A stretch of DNA of 64,000 bases from Microbacterium dextranolyticum (GTDB lineage: Bacteria > Actinomycetota > Actinomycetes > Actinomycetales > Microbacteriaceae): contig NZ_JAFBBR010000001.1 in assembly GCF_016907295.1 (NCBI RefSeq), positions 2,852,001 through 2,916,000 on the forward strand, in the 5' to 3' direction. Of the stretch, positions 1 to 8,708 are shown one piece after another (within the stretch, counting starts at the first letter, position 1; every line of letters starts with the position of its first letter). Position numbers and translations under genes: made by a program. The notes beneath the pieces were generated by a model. The model was not told where the DNA came from. It saw only the letters and a program-made list of their open reading frames with translations, and ran no database searches.

Positions 1-661
1 TGCGGGCGACGAGGTCCACGAAGTCCTCGTCGGTGTCGTCCGGCGAGACCACGACGACGCGGCAGACCGGCTGCGCGACCAGCTCGGCGAACTCCACGCG
101 GCGAGCGTGCACGAGGTTCCAGTCGTCCATGAACTCGGTGTACAGCCGCTCGCCGTCGGCCAGCTCGACCAGGTACTTCGCGTCGGGCAGGTGATCACGC
201 AGCAGCGCGACCACCTCCGTGGGATCGAAGGTCTCGATGTGGAAGCGTTCGTACGCGATGTCCTCGTCGCCCGTGCCTGCGCCGTCCACGCGCTTCATGA
301 TGACGGCGCCGTTGGAGCAGACCGCGTACTCCGGAGCGAGTTCGAGCACGTGCTGGATACCGCGGGTCCCCTCCCACGACCGTCCGGTCGCGAGCATGAC
401 CTCGTGCCCCGCGCGATGCGCGTGGGCGATGGCCTCGACGATCCCCGGGCTGAGCGTCTCGTCCTCACGGAGGACGGTGCCGTCGACGTCGAGCGCGATG
501 AGCAGGGGCACCGTGGGGGTGGCGGGGTTCTCGGCCTCTTCGGCCAGGTCTTCGACGAGGTGCGCCGCATCGACCGGGGCGACCACCTCGATCGATCCCG
601 TCGCCGGCAGCATCGCCTCGTCGGAGCCGTCGCCGGCGACGTCTGCGGGTGCGCCGGTCAC
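1..661 (-). CDS. HAD-superfamily (Cof-type) phosphatase, 3' end outside the window
   Basis: Cytoplasmic HAD hydrolase that probably dephosphorylates a small phosphorylated metabolite; the substrate cannot be told. The translated minus strand shows motif I as ALDVDGTVL (nucleophile and acid Asp) about 55 residues in, then ATGRSW (motif II region) and a Cof-type cap region. The C-terminal motifs with the Mg-binding aspartates lie beyond base 1. The GTG at 661 overlaps the serS stop as GTGA, which suggests translational coupling. An in-frame ATG at 613 is the alternative and would remove a 16-residue tail; the N-terminus up to the DVDGT motif is unusually long and acidic either way. The family is clear, the start and substrate are not. 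Confidence 0.85.
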   Translation of the reverse strand, partial: MTGAPADVAGDGSDEAMLPATGSIEVVAPVDAAHLVEDLAEEAENPATPTVPLLIALDVDGTVLREDETLSPGIVEAIAHAHRAGHEVMLATGRSWEGTRGIQHVLELAPEYAVCSNGAVIMKRVDGAGTGDEDIAYERFHIETFDPTEVVALLRDHLPDAKYLVELADGERLYTEFMDDWNLVHARRVEFAELVAQPVCRVVVVSPDDTDEDFVDLVAR

Positions 662-1938
662 GCGATCGGCTCCGCCACCTCGAGGCCGCCGAGATACGGG
701 CGCAGCACCTCGGGGATCACGACCGACCCGTCGGCGCGCTGGTGGGTCTCCAGCAGCGCGACGATCCACCGCGTGGTCGCGAGCGTGCCGTTGAGGGTCG
801 CGACCGGCGCCGTCTTGCCGGGAGCGCCGCCCTCGACAGCGGGGCGGTGACGGATGTCGAGGCGACGCGCCTGGTAGGTCGTGCAGTTGCTCGTCGAGGT
901 GAGCTCGCGGAAGGCATCCTGCGTGGGCACCCACGCCTCGACGTCGTACTTGCGGGCCGCGCTCGATCCGAGATCGCCGGCCGCGACGTCGATGACCCGG
1001 TAGGCGAGCCCGAGGTCCTGCAGCATCTGCTCCTGGAGTGCCACGAGGCGCAGGTGCTCGGCTTCGGCATCCTCAGGGGTCGTGTAGACGAACATCTCGA
1101 GCTTGTTGAACTGGTGCACCCGGATGATGCCGCGGGTGTCCTTGCCGTACGAACCCGCCTCGCTGCGGTAGCACGTCGACCAGCCGGCGTAGCGCTTGGG
1201 GCCGGATGCCAGGTCGATGATCTCGCCCATGTGGTAGCCGGCGAGCGCCACCTCGCTCGTGCCGACCAGGTACAGATCCTGCGCCTCGAGGCGGTACACC
1301 TCGTCGGAGTGCTTGCCGAGGAATCCGGTGCCGCGCATGACCTCCGGCCGCACGAGCGTCGGCGGGATCATCGGGATGAACCCGGCATCCACCGCCCGCT
1401 GCAGCCCGAGCGACATCAGCGCGTATTCGAGGCGCGCCCCGATGCCGGTGAGGAAGTAGAACCGCGCCCCCGACACCTTCGTGCCGCGCTCCATGTCGAT
1501 CGCGCCGAGCTTCTCGCCGATGGCGAGGTGATCGAGCGGCTCGAAGTCGAACACACGGGGCTCGCCGTGCGTGCGAAGGGTGACGAAGTCCTCCTCGCCA
1601 CCGGCGGGCACGCCGTCGATCACGATGTTCTCGATACGAGAGAGAGCCTGGTCGGCGGCCTCCTCGGCGGCCGTGACGGCCTGCTGCGCCGCTTTCACCC
1701 GGTCGCTGAGCTCCTTCGCCTGCGCGACGAGGGCGGCCTTCTCGTCCTTCGGCGCCTGGGCGACGGTCTTGCCGTGTGCGTTCTGCGCCGCGCGCAGCTC
1801 TTCGAACGCCGTGATCGCGGCGCGACGCGCCCGATCGGCGTCGAGAGCAGCATCGACGGTGTCGGGCGACTCGCCGCGCGCCTCCTGCGAGCGCTTGACG
1901 AGGTCCGGGTTGTCGCGAAGGAGAGCCAGATCGATCAC
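658..1938 (-). CDS. serS: Seryl-tRNA synthetase
   Basis: Charges tRNA-Ser (and tRNA-Sec where present) with serine in the cytoplasm. The 426-aa length is normal for the bacterial enzyme. The N-terminus [17 protein letters not shown] starts the antiparallel coiled-coil arm (about residues 1-105) that grips the tRNA long arm. The class II catalytic core follows, with a motif 2 region around [14 protein letters not shown] and motif 3 near the C-terminus ([15 protein letters not shown]). The start is GTG at 1938, six bases after a TAGACT box, consistent with a leaderless transcript. The HAD gene follows with a 4-bp overlap, so the two form an operon. Confidence 0.97.
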   Translation of the reverse strand: MIDLALLRDNPDLVKRSQEARGESPDTVDAALDADRARRAAITAFEELRAAQNAHGKTVAQAPKDEKAALVAQAKELSDRVKAAQQAVTAAEEAADQALSRIENIVIDGVPAGGEEDFVTLRTHGEPRVFDFEPLDHLAIGEKLGAIDMERGTKVSGARFYFLTGIGARLEYALMSLGLQRAVDAGFIPMIPPTLVRPEVMRGTGFLGKHSDEVYRLEAQDLYLVGTSEVALAGYHMGEIIDLASGPKRYAGWSTCYRSEAGSYGKDTRGIIRVHQFNKLEMFVYTTPEDAEAEHLRLVALQEQMLQDLGLAYRVIDVAAGDLGSSAARKYDVEAWVPTQDAFRELTSTSNCTTYQARRLDIRHRPAVEGGAPGKTAPVATLNGTLATTRWIVALLETHQRADGSVVIPEVLRPYLGGLEVAEPIA

Positions 1939-1944
1939 CAGGTC

Positions 1945-1950
1945 AGTCTA
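1945..1950 (-). promoter_or_regulatory. -10 box of serS (leaderless)
   Basis: TAGACT on the minus strand, 6 nt before the GTG of serS. It fits the TAnnnT-N6/7-start pattern repeated across this window, so transcription should begin at or next to the start codon. Confidence 0.6.
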
Positions 1951-2005
1951 GTTAGCCGGACTCTCCACAGCGTCGGCCCGGGCCCCACCGTCCACGACCG
2001 GGCAG

Positions 2006-2011
2006 TAGGGT
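2006..2011 (+). promoter_or_regulatory. -10 box of the lipid kinase gene (leaderless)
   Basis: TAGGGT exactly 6 nt before ATG 2018, with no Shine-Dalgarno sequence in between. This supports 2018 as the true start. Confidence 0.6.
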
Positions 2012-2017
2012 GGCCGC

Positions 2018-3040
2018 ATGCCGCCTGTCGATGCCCCCTCCTCGAACCGGGACGAGGCATCCCCCCGCCGCGCCGCGCTCGTCTACAACCCCACCAAGGT
2101 GGATGCGGATGCACTGCGCGCGCTCGTCGCAGCGAGCGCATCCGCCGCCGGGTGGGACGAGCCTCTCTTCTTCGAGACGACGGTCGACGACCTCGGTGAC
2201 GGCGTCACGCGCGACGCGCTCGACGCCGGCGCCGCCGCCGTCCTCGTCGCCGGCGGAGACGGCACCGTCCGCGCCGTCAGCCAAGCGATGGCCGGCACCG
2301 GCGTGCCGTTGACGATCGTCCCGAGCGGAACCGGGAACCTGCTCGCCCGCAACCTCTCCCTTCCCCTCGCCGACCCCGCCGCGATGGTCACGGCGGCCTT
2401 CGACGGTGACGTCCACGCGATCGACATCGGCTACGCGAAGCTCGTCCGCGAGGGCGGCGAGCGCGAGGAGCACGCCTTCGTCGTCATGGGCGGCATGGGG
2501 CTGGATGCCGCGATGATCGCCAACACGAGCGGCGATCTGAAGAAGCGGGTCGGCTGGGTCGCCTACGTCGACGGCGCGGCGCGCTCGCTCGTCAAGGCCA
2601 AGCCGTTCCCGATCATGTACCAGGTGCTCGGCCACCGGATGCATCGGGCGCACATCCAGAGCGTGCTGTTCGCCAACTGCGGCTCGCTGCCGGCCGGACT
2701 CGAGCTGATCCCGGAGGCATCCGTCGCCGACGGCGACCTCGATGTCGTCGTCTTCCAGCCGAAGAACCCCATCGGGTGGATCGCGGTGTGGCGCCGGGTC
2801 GCGTGGGACAACAGTGTGCTGCGCCGGTTCCGCGCGGGGCGACGGATCCTACGACTGCGGACGAAGGACAACTCGGTGCGCTACGCCAAGGGGCCGGGCC
2901 TCGAGCTCGCCGCCTCAGGCCCCCAGCCGGTGCAGCTGGACGGCGACGAGTTCGGCCAGGCGAAGTCGGTCAGTGTGCGCGTCGACGCGGGCGGTCTGCT
3001 GCTCAGCATGCCGCGGGGCCACCGCTCGCCGGTGATCTAA
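2018..3040 (+). CDS. Diacylglycerol kinase-family lipid kinase
   Basis: Likely phosphorylates a lipid alcohol such as diacylglycerol, or a related sphingoid or polyprenyl lipid, at the inner face of the membrane. The 340-aa protein has the DAGK catalytic domain at its N-terminus: LVYNPTK, then the nucleotide-binding loop VAGGDGTVRAV (about residues 85-95) and PSGTGNLLARNL. The C-terminal half is the beta-sandwich domain of the YegS/DgkB type (VVMGGMGLDAAMI). It ends convergently with the TetR gene, and the two stop codons overlap at 3037-3040. The exact lipid substrate is not determined by sequence. Confidence 0.9.
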   Translation: MPPVDAPSSNRDEASPRRAALVYNPTKVDADALRALVAASASAAGWDEPLFFETTVDDLGDGVTRDALDAGAAAVLVAGGDGTVRAVSQAMAGTGVPLTIVPSGTGNLLARNLSLPLADPAAMVTAAFDGDVHAIDIGYAKLVREGGEREEHAFVVMGGMGLDAAMIANTSGDLKKRVGWVAYVDGAARSLVKAKPFPIMYQVLGHRMHRAHIQSVLFANCGSLPAGLELIPEASVADGDLDVVVFQPKNPIGWIAVWRRVAWDNSVLRRFRAGRRILRLRTKDNSVRYAKGPGLELAASGPQPVQLDGDEFGQAKSVSVRVDAGGLLLSMPRGHRSPVI

Positions 3041-3645
3041 CCCGCGCCGCCGACATCGCGAGAGATGTCGTCGAGATGCCGCGCCAGAATTCCGGCCGCC
3101 CGATCGGGAGCCACCGCCGCGACATCCCACACCAGCTGCAGCGCGACGCCGTCGATCAGCGCGTGCAGACGGTCGGTCTCGACGTTTACGTCTCGGCCCG
3201 ACCCGAGCGCGCCGGCGCTGTCGAGGATGCCCAGACATGCTCGACAGGCCTGCCCGACCGCGTCATTCAAACGCGTCGTCGAGGCACGCAGACGAACATC
3301 CGACAACGCAAGCACACCCAACTGGATCTGGGCGACGAGCTCGCTGCGACGCTCCGCGTCGAGAGGCAGCAGCTGCGCGAGGATCGCCTCGACGAGCGCC
3401 CTGCCCGCGGCTCCGCCACGCACGTCGGCGATACGCGCGGTCACACGCTCCTCGATCAGGACGAGGCAGTACTCGCGCAACGCGTGCTGGGTGGGGAACG
3501 CGCGTCGCAGCGACGCCGCGGCGATTCCCGCCTCGTCTGCCACGCCGCGAACCGACAAGGCACCGAGCCCATCGCGTTCCAGCACACGCAACGAGGCCGC
3601 CGCGATCTCGCGATGACGGGCGTCGTGGTCGATGAGCCGAGGCAC
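3037..3645 (-). CDS. TetR-family transcriptional regulator
   Basis: A 202-aa one-component regulator. The N-terminal helix-turn-helix spans about residues 12-58 (EIAAASLRVLERDG, then VRGVADEAGIAAASLRRAF), followed by a TetR-type ligand-binding domain. I chose GTG 3645 because the HTH begins right after it and the stop of the upstream membrane-protein gene is only 5 bp away. Reading further upstream in this frame would run through that gene. The pair is likely a bicistronic, self-regulated unit in which the regulator controls the membrane protein through the palindrome at 4244-4257. Confidence 0.85.
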   Translation of the reverse strand: MPRLIDHDARHREIAAASLRVLERDGLGALSVRGVADEAGIAAASLRRAFPTQHALREYCLVLIEERVTARIADVRGGAAGRALVEAILAQLLPLDAERRSELVAQIQLGVLALSDVRLRASTTRLNDAVGQACRACLGILDSAGALGSGRDVNVETDRLHALIDGVALQLVWDVAAVAPDRAAGILARHLDDISRDVGGAG

Positions 3646-3650
3646 GCCCC

Positions 3651-4202
3651 TCAGCTTTCCACAGCCGCCGAGGCCCTCGGCGACCGCTTCGGCCAGATCG
3701 TATAGCTCAGCGCCCACACGACGTCGACGACGAGGATGACGCCCAAGATCCGGGCGTTCACAAGAAGCTCGGCTGTGCTCACGGGGTCGTTCGCCACGAC
3801 GATCAACCCCCAGGTCAGGCCGCCGGCGATGACGACCATGAGGCCCGTGCGTGCCACGTCCTTCCAACAGGCCACCGTGTACGACACCCCCGCGAGCCGC
3901 ACCGGCGCGGGTCCGCCGGCGAATCGATGGGCGAATCGGACGTCGGCCCAGGCGATGACCCGGTGCCCGAACGCCACCGAGAAGCCGATGTAGATCGCTG
4001 CGACACCGTGCTGCCACGAGGCGGTGCCGCCGCGGAGGAGGTCCGTGGCGACGAGCACGAGCAGCACCACGTCGATCACGGGGGCGGAGACGAGCAGGGC
4101 GGCCCCGAGGCGCGGCCTTCGCAGCGGGTAGCGGACGACCAACCCGGTGAGGATCGCCATCCAGAAGCCCACCTCGCACGCCACGATCAGTGTCAGGATC
4201 AC
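3651..4202 (-). CDS. Small integral membrane protein, first gene of a TetR operon
   Basis: A 183-aa protein with four to five predicted membrane helices (LTLIVACEVGFWMAILTGLV near the N-terminus, VIDVVLLVLVATDLL, a segment around GVAAIYIGFSVAFG, TGLMVVIAGGLTWGLIVV, ILGVILVVDVVWALSYTIW). The central AIYIGFSVAFGHRVIAWAD stretch resembles from memory the YmcC-type membrane proteins of Bacillus; this is a weak family call. No transport or enzymatic motif is visible. Start is GTG 4202 with a purine-rich AGAGG upstream. Its position in front of a TetR gene suggests an inducible membrane function such as drug or solvent resistance, which is inference. Confidence 0.7.
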   Translation of the reverse strand: MILTLIVACEVGFWMAILTGLVVRYPLRRPRLGAALLVSAPVIDVVLLVLVATDLLRGGTASWQHGVAAIYIGFSVAFGHRVIAWADVRFAHRFAGGPAPVRLAGVSYTVACWKDVARTGLMVVIAGGLTWGLIVVANDPVSTAELLVNARILGVILVVDVVWALSYTIWPKRSPRASAAVES

Positions 4203-4243
4203 GGATTCCCCACCTCTCGGTCGCCGTCGGCGCTCGTTTTATT

Positions 4244-4257
4244 AGTACGAGTGTACT
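4244..4257. promoter_or_regulatory. Candidate TetR operator overlapping the operon promoter
   Basis: Perfect inverted repeat AGTAC-N4-GTACT. On the minus strand it lies next to the AT-rich TACTAAT stretch that could be the -10 region of the membrane protein-tetR operon, about 40 bp before GTG 4202. Position and symmetry fit autorepression by the TetR protein. Also close to the divergent photolyase gene. Confidence 0.45.
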
Positions 4258-4326
4258 CACAAAGTCTCTTCAGTAGCCATCGGCGCCGGCGCCGCGCAAG
4301 CCCTCGCGACGATCCGGAACCGGCGG

Positions 4327-4332
4327 CACGAT
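4327..4332 (+). promoter_or_regulatory. Possible -10 box of phr (leaderless)
   Basis: CACGAT 6 nt before ATG 4339. It is weaker than the TAnnnT boxes elsewhere but keeps A at position 2 and T at position 6 with identical spacing. Confidence 0.35.
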
Positions 4333-4338
4333 GGGAGC

Positions 4339-5685
4339 ATGACGACCACGCCCTCCCTCGTCTGGTTCCGCGACGATCTGCGGCTCGCCGACAACCCGGC
4401 TCTGCGCGCCGCGGTCGATCGCGGCGCGCCGGTCATCGGCGTCTACCTCCTCGACGAGGCCTCCCCCGGCGTGCGCCCGCTCGGCGGAGCCGCGCGCTGG
4501 TGGCTGCACCACAGCCTCGCCGAGCTCGGCGAGCGCTGGGCAGAGAAGGGGTCGATGCTGGTGCTCCGCCGCGGCGCCGCGGCCGAGGTCATCCCTGCGC
4601 TCGTCGAAGAGACCGGGGCGGGTGCCGTGTTCTGGAACCGGCGCTACGGCGGCGCCGAGCGCGAGATCGACACGGCGCTGAAGGCGTCGCTGCGCGAGAC
4701 GGGCATCGAGGTGTCGTCGTTCGCGGCATCCCTGCTCTTCGAGCCGTGGACCGTCCGCACGGGCGCCGGCACGCCGTACGGCGTGTTCACGCCGTTCTGG
4801 AAGGCGTGTCAGCAGCTCCCCCCGCCGCGCGCTCCCCTCCCCGAGCCGCGTGAGATCTCGGGCCCGCCCCGCAGTCCCGCATCCGACAACCTCGATGAGT
4901 GGGCGCTGCTGCCCACGACGCCGGATTGGGCCGGGGGCCTGCGCGAGCGCTGGACGCCGGGCGAGCGGGCAGCGAAAGCGAGGCTGCGCGAGTTCCTCAC
5001 CGACGATGCCGACGACTACGACCGCGCGCGCGACGAACCGTCGGCGGGTGCCACGTCGCTCCTCTCGCCTCGACTGCGCTGGGGCGAGCTGAGCCCCCAC
5101 GAGGTGTGGCACGCGGCCGTCTCGTCGGGGCAGCCGCTCGGCGGGTTCCTGTCCGAGCTCGGCTGGCGCGAGTTCGCGTGGCACACGCTGTTCCACTTCC
5201 CCGATCTCGCCACGAAGAACCTCCGCTCCGCGTTCGATGCGTTCCCCTGGCCTCGCCTGCGCCCGGCGATGCTGCGCGCGTGGCAGCGGGGCGAGACGGG
5301 CATTGCGCTCGTGGATGCCGGCATGCGCGAGCTCTGGAGCACCGGATACATGCACAACCGGGTGCGGATGGTCACGGCATCCTTTCTCATCAAGAACCTG
5401 CTGATCGACTGGCGACGCGGTGAGGAGTGGTTCTGGGACACCCTCGTCGACGCCGACGAGGCGAGCAACCCGTTCAACTGGCAATGGGTCGCCGGGTCCG
5501 GAGCCGACGCAGCCCCGTACTTCCGGATCTTCAACCCGGAACTGCAGGCGAAGAAGTTCGATGCGGGCGGCCACTACGTCCGCGAGTGGGCCCCGGATGC
5601 CTCAGGCCGCGACCCGATCGTGGACCTGGCCGAGACGCGTCGAGAAGCCCTCGACGCCTACGAGGTGGTCAAGCGCTCGGGCTGA
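4339..5685 (+). CDS. phr: Deoxyribodipyrimidine photolyase (cryptochrome/photolyase family)
   Basis: Light-driven repair of cyclobutane pyrimidine dimers using FADH-. The 448-aa length matches class I microbial photolyases. The N-terminal Rossmann-like antenna domain begins with PSLVWFRDDLRLADNPAL, the family signature. The C-terminal FAD-binding helical domain contains GWREFAWHTLFHFP, WSTGYMHNRVRMVTASFL (the FAD and electron-transfer region with conserved Trp, Asn and Arg) and NPFNWQWVAGSGADAAPYFR. The start ATG lies 6 nt after a CACGAT box. A monocistronic gene; LexA control is not evident from the sequence. Confidence 0.95.
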   Translation: MTTTPSLVWFRDDLRLADNPALRAAVDRGAPVIGVYLLDEASPGVRPLGGAARWWLHHSLAELGERWAEKGSMLVLRRGAAAEVIPALVEETGAGAVFWNRRYGGAEREIDTALKASLRETGIEVSSFAASLLFEPWTVRTGAGTPYGVFTPFWKACQQLPPPRAPLPEPREISGPPRSPASDNLDEWALLPTTPDWAGGLRERWTPGERAAKARLREFLTDDADDYDRARDEPSAGATSLLSPRLRWGELSPHEVWHAAVSSGQPLGGFLSELGWREFAWHTLFHFPDLATKNLRSAFDAFPWPRLRPAMLRAWQRGETGIALVDAGMRELWSTGYMHNRVRMVTASFLIKNLLIDWRRGEEWFWDTLVDADEASNPFNWQWVAGSGADAAPYFRIFNPELQAKKFDAGGHYVREWAPDASGRDPIVDLAETRREALDAYEVVKRSG

Positions 5686-5764
5686 GCCGGGCCGAGCCGT
5701 CGCCCCGAGCCGGGCTCCGCGCGCCCCGGAATGCGAACCGGCGGTCGCGCGTTCGGTAGGAGTG

Positions 5765-6814
5765 ATGTCTTCTCCCGCTCTCTCCGTCCTCGATCTCGTC
5801 CCGGTGCGCGCCGGTCAATCCAGCGCACAGGCGATCTCCGCGTCCCTCGACCTCGTGCAGCGCGCCGACGCGCTCGGCTACCGCCGGTACTGGTTCGCCG
5901 AGCACCACAACATGCCCGCCGTCGCCTCGACCACGCCTCCCGTGCTGACCGCGGCCGCCGCGGCCCGCACCCAGCGGATCCGCGTCGGGTCGGGCGGCGT
6001 CATGCTGCCCAACCACTCGCCCCTCGTCGTGGCCGAGCAGTTCGCCGCGCTCGAGGCGATCGCGCCCGGCCGCATCGACCTGGGCATCGGACGCGCGCCC
6101 GGCAGCGACCCCGTGATCACGCAGCTGCTGCGGATGTCGGGCACGACGAGCGACGTCGATCGGTTCCCCGATCACATCCGAGACATCCTCGCCCTCGCCT
6201 CACCGGACGGTGCCACGCTCCGCCTCACCGGGCGCCCGAGCGGCGACGACCGCTACACGGTCCACGCCACCCCCGCCGCCGGCGGCTCGCCCGAGCTCTG
6301 GCTGCTCGGCTCGTCGGACTACTCCGCGCAGCTCGCCGCGGCCTTCGGCCTGCCATACGTGTTCGCGAACCACTTCACGGGCGAGGGCCTCGAGCGCGCC
6401 CTCGGCCTCTACCGACAGGCGTTCCAGCCTTCGGAGCACCTCGACGCGCCGCGCACCTTCCTGACGGCCAACGCGGTCGTCGCCGACACCGCCGCCGAAG
6501 CCGACGAGCGCATGCTGCCGCAGGCACGGATGATGGCGCGGCTGCGCGGTGGCCGCCCGTTGACCGCTCTCGAGACCGTCGAGCAGTCGGCGGATGCGGA
6601 AGGCTCCGATCACCTGGCCGCACCGCTCATCGACGCGCTGCGCCGCCGCTGGTTCGTCGGCGATGCGGGTTCGGTGCGCGAGCGTCTGGACGCCTTCGCC
6701 GCCACGCACGGGGTCGACGAGATCATGATCTCGCCCGTCGCCGGCGCCTACGACGGCGAGCCGCTGGACGCCGCCTCCGGCCGCACGCGCACCCTCGAGC
6801 TGCTCGCCGCCTGA
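5765..6814 (+). CDS. LLM-class flavin-dependent oxidoreductase
   Basis: A 349-aa bacterial-luciferase-like (LLM) FMN- or F420-dependent oxidoreductase of the single-subunit MsnO8/YhbW type; substrate unknown. The N-terminus LSVLDLVPVRAGQSSAQAI is the hallmark of this subgroup, followed by RYWFAEHHNMP (TIM-barrel strand with the conserved His pair), RIRVGSGGVMLPNHSP and GRIDLGIGRAPGSDP. The C-terminal helix pair carries ETVEQSADAEG and FVGDAGSVRERLDAF. ATG 5765 was chosen because the family signature begins within six residues; an AGGAG at 5758-5762 is close upstream. Convergent with pheA. Confidence 0.9.
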   Translation: MSSPALSVLDLVPVRAGQSSAQAISASLDLVQRADALGYRRYWFAEHHNMPAVASTTPPVLTAAAAARTQRIRVGSGGVMLPNHSPLVVAEQFAALEAIAPGRIDLGIGRAPGSDPVITQLLRMSGTTSDVDRFPDHIRDILALASPDGATLRLTGRPSGDDRYTVHATPAAGGSPELWLLGSSDYSAQLAAAFGLPYVFANHFTGEGLERALGLYRQAFQPSEHLDAPRTFLTANAVVADTAAEADERMLPQARMMARLRGGRPLTALETVEQSADAEGSDHLAAPLIDALRRRWFVGDAGSVRERLDAFAATHGVDEIMISPVAGAYDGEPLDAASGRTRTLELLAA

Positions 6815-6818
6815 TCGG

Positions 6819-6843
6819 CTCGCCCCGGTCGCTTCCGGGCGAG
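6819..6843. terminator. Bidirectional hairpin between LLM gene and pheA
   Basis: CTCGCCC (6819-6825) and GGGCGAG (6837-6843) form a 7-bp stem in the 52-bp gap between two convergent stop codons. No T-run follows, as is usual in high-GC actinobacteria. Confidence 0.5.
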
Positions 6844-6866
6844 CGGAACAGCGGAACCGCGCGCGC

Positions 6867-7874
6867 TCAGCCCTCGGGCTCGCCCGAGATGAGCCCGCGC
6901 AGCCAGTCCCTCGCCTCGACGAACACGTCGTCGGAGTACCGATCGGGATAGTGCACGATCGCTCTGTCCGCCCGAGGGTACGAGCCGAGGAAGAGCACCT
7001 TCGGGCTGAACCGACGCAGCCCCAGCAGCGCGTCGGCCATGCGCTCGTCACGGACGTGCCCGTCGGCGTCGATGACGAAACGGTACCTCCCGAGGGCGTC
7101 ACCGATCGGCCGCGAGGCGAGCAGCGACAGGTTGATCCCCCGCGTCGCGAACTGCTCGAGCAGTTCCAGCAGTGCGCCCGGGTACTCCTCGGGCAGTTCG
7201 ACGATCAGCGACGTCTTGTCGGCACCGGTCGGCGGCGGAGCCACCACCGTACGGCTGACGAGGACGAACCGCGTCACGGCGTTCGCGTTGTCGCCGATGC
7301 CCTCCGCGAGGAGCTCCAGGTCGTAGTGGTCGAGGATGCCCGGTGGCGCGATCGCGGCATCCGCATCGCTCACCCCGTCGACGATCCCCACGGCCGACGC
7401 GACATTGCTCGCGGCAGGCAGGTGGGCGTGTTCGGGGAGGCGGGCGGTGAGCCACTGCAGGCACTGGGCGTAGGCGACCGGGTGAGCGGCGACCAGCGCG
7501 ACATCGTCGAGGCGCGTTCCCGGGCGGCCGACGAGGACGAAGTTCACCGGCACGAGGTACTCGCCGACGATCCGCAGGCCCGGCATCGTCGCGAGGGCGT
7601 CCTGCGCCGTCGAGACTCCGCCGTCGACCGAGTTCTCGATCGCGATCATGGCGGCATCCGACCGCCCCTCGACGACGTCCGAGAGCGCTTCTCCCACGTT
7701 GCGGACGGGCCGCCAGATCTGATCGCGCGCCTCGGGCACCTGGCTGAGCGCGGCCTCGGTGAACGTCCCTGCGGGACCGAGATAGCTGTAGGTGCGGCGC
7801 GCGGGCGAGGGCGCCTCTGCCGAGTCCGCGTGATCGTCGGAGGAGCCACCGGAGTGGTCGGGCGCGAGAGTCAC
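6867..7874 (-). CDS. pheA: Prephenate dehydratase
   Basis: Converts prephenate to phenylpyruvate in phenylalanine synthesis. About 335 aa from GTG 7874. The PDT catalytic domain starts at SYLGPAGTFTEAAL and contains the signature VTRFVLVSR whose Thr is catalytic. A C-terminal ACT domain with PGALLELLEQFATRGINL and LASRPIGDALGRYRF provides the phenylalanine-binding feedback site. GTG 7874 is preferred over an upstream ATG because a TAGGCT box sits 7 nt ahead of it. The 30-residue Ser/Asp-rich head before the PDT fold is dispensable-looking. The gene stands alone, divergent from the lipoprotein gene. Confidence 0.93.
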   Translation of the reverse strand: MTLAPDHSGGSSDDHADSAEAPSPARRTYSYLGPAGTFTEAALSQVPEARDQIWRPVRNVGEALSDVVEGRSDAAMIAIENSVDGGVSTAQDALATMPGLRIVGEYLVPVNFVLVGRPGTRLDDVALVAAHPVAYAQCLQWLTARLPEHAHLPAASNVASAVGIVDGVSDADAAIAPPGILDHYDLELLAEGIGDNANAVTRFVLVSRTVVAPPPTGADKTSLIVELPEEYPGALLELLEQFATRGINLSLLASRPIGDALGRYRFVIDADGHVRDERMADALLGLRRFSPKVLFLGSYPRADRAIVHYPDRYSDDVFVEARDWLRGLISGEPEG

Positions 7875-7881
7875 GCGCCTC

Positions 7882-7887
7882 AGCCTA
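7882..7887 (-). promoter_or_regulatory. -10 box of pheA (leaderless)
   Basis: TAGGCT on the minus strand, 7 nt before GTG 7874; it decides the start of pheA. Confidence 0.55.
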
Positions 7888-7938
7888 GTTGCGTCCGCCG
7901 GGCGGATGGACGGGCGGACGGATGACGGTGGACGCACC

Positions 7939-7944
7939 TACTGT
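7939..7944 (+). promoter_or_regulatory. -10 box of first lipoprotein gene
   Basis: TACTGT exactly 6 nt before ATG 7951. A GGAGA stretch overlaps the spacer, so either leaderless or SD-led initiation is possible. Confidence 0.5.
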
Positions 7945-7950
7945 GGAGAC

Positions 7951-8628
7951 ATGATCCGTCGCGCCGCCCCCGTCGCCGCTCTGGCCTGCGCCCTCGCCCT
8001 GACTCTCGGGCTGTCGGCATGCGTTCCCGAGAGCGCACGCCCGCAGACGAGCGCGAGCGCGACCCCCACGGGAACGAGCGGCGCCGTCGGTGTCACGCCG
8101 TCGCCGGATGCCTCGGCGCCCAGCGTGCCGTCGACGCCGGCTCCCGGCGCGACCCCAACCGGCCCGGCGGTCGACCCGGCGGCGTGCCTCGCCGGCACGT
8201 GGACGATGGATCAGGCCGCGCTGGAACGGTTCTTCACCGACGTCAACACCGCGATGGCGGGGACGGGCGCGACGTTCGCCCCGACGGGATCGGCGACGCT
8301 GACGCTCACCCCGACCGGTGGATTCACGTGGTCGCCCGCCGCGTCCATCGACGCCGCCGTCGCCGGCACGACGGTGCTCATCTCGGTCGGCGGCAGCGCG
8401 CAGGGGGTGTTCACCGCGACATCCGACCGCATCTCGACGGGATCGACCTCGACGGACGGCCTGACCGTCACCGCCACGATCAATGGATCGGCGACCGATC
8501 CCGGCCCCATCGCCCGGCAGATCGTCGAGCCCCCTGTCACGGATGCCTCGTACACGTGCACCTCCGACACCCTCACCCTGGTCTCCGCGATCAGCGGCGG
8601 CACTGCGACGAGCGTTCTGCACCGCTGA
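7951..8628 (+). CDS. Secreted lipoprotein, tandem paralogue 1
   Basis: 225-aa predicted lipoprotein of unknown function. Signal peptide MIRRAAPVAALACALALTLG ends in the lipobox LSAC, so the Cys should be lipidated and the protein anchored on the outer face of the membrane. A Pro/Ser/Thr-rich linker (about residues 30-75) leads to a compact domain that opens with CLAGTWTMDQAALERFF and ends with YTCTSDTLTLVSAISGGTA. Two Cys, one at each end of the domain, could form a disulfide. The downstream gene at 8709 is a paralogue with the same layout. The GTWTM start and the beta-rich body suggest a lipocalin-like fold, which I cannot confirm. Confidence 0.8.
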   Translation: MIRRAAPVAALACALALTLGLSACVPESARPQTSASATPTGTSGAVGVTPSPDASAPSVPSTPAPGATPTGPAVDPAACLAGTWTMDQAALERFFTDVNTAMAGTGATFAPTGSATLTLTPTGGFTWSPAASIDAAVAGTTVLISVGGSAQGVFTATSDRISTGSTSTDGLTVTATINGSATDPGPIARQIVEPPVTDASYTCTSDTLTLVSAISGGTATSVLHR

Positions 8629-8696
8629 GCAGCGCCGGACGGGTATCCCGACGCCTCTCGACGGGCTCTCACGGCATGACGCCAGGAAGGACGCCC

Positions 8697-8702
8697 TACC
8701 CT
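8697..8702 (+). promoter_or_regulatory. -10 box of second lipoprotein gene
   Basis: TACCCT exactly 6 nt before ATG 8709. Its own promoter means the two paralogues need not be co-transcribed. Confidence 0.5.
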
Positions 8703-8708
8703 GGGAGA

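Noticed and set aside
649..2199. Long open frame on the plus strand opposite serS (516 codons).
   Set aside because: It is antisense to a certain gene, has no recognisable domain and an Arg/Val/Glu/Asp-rich composition typical of the complementary frame of high-GC genes.
3646..4260. Upstream extension of the TetR frame to a 407-codon protein.
   Set aside because: The extra part runs through the membrane-protein gene in another frame and is Arg/Gly-rich noise; the HTH begins right after GTG 3645.
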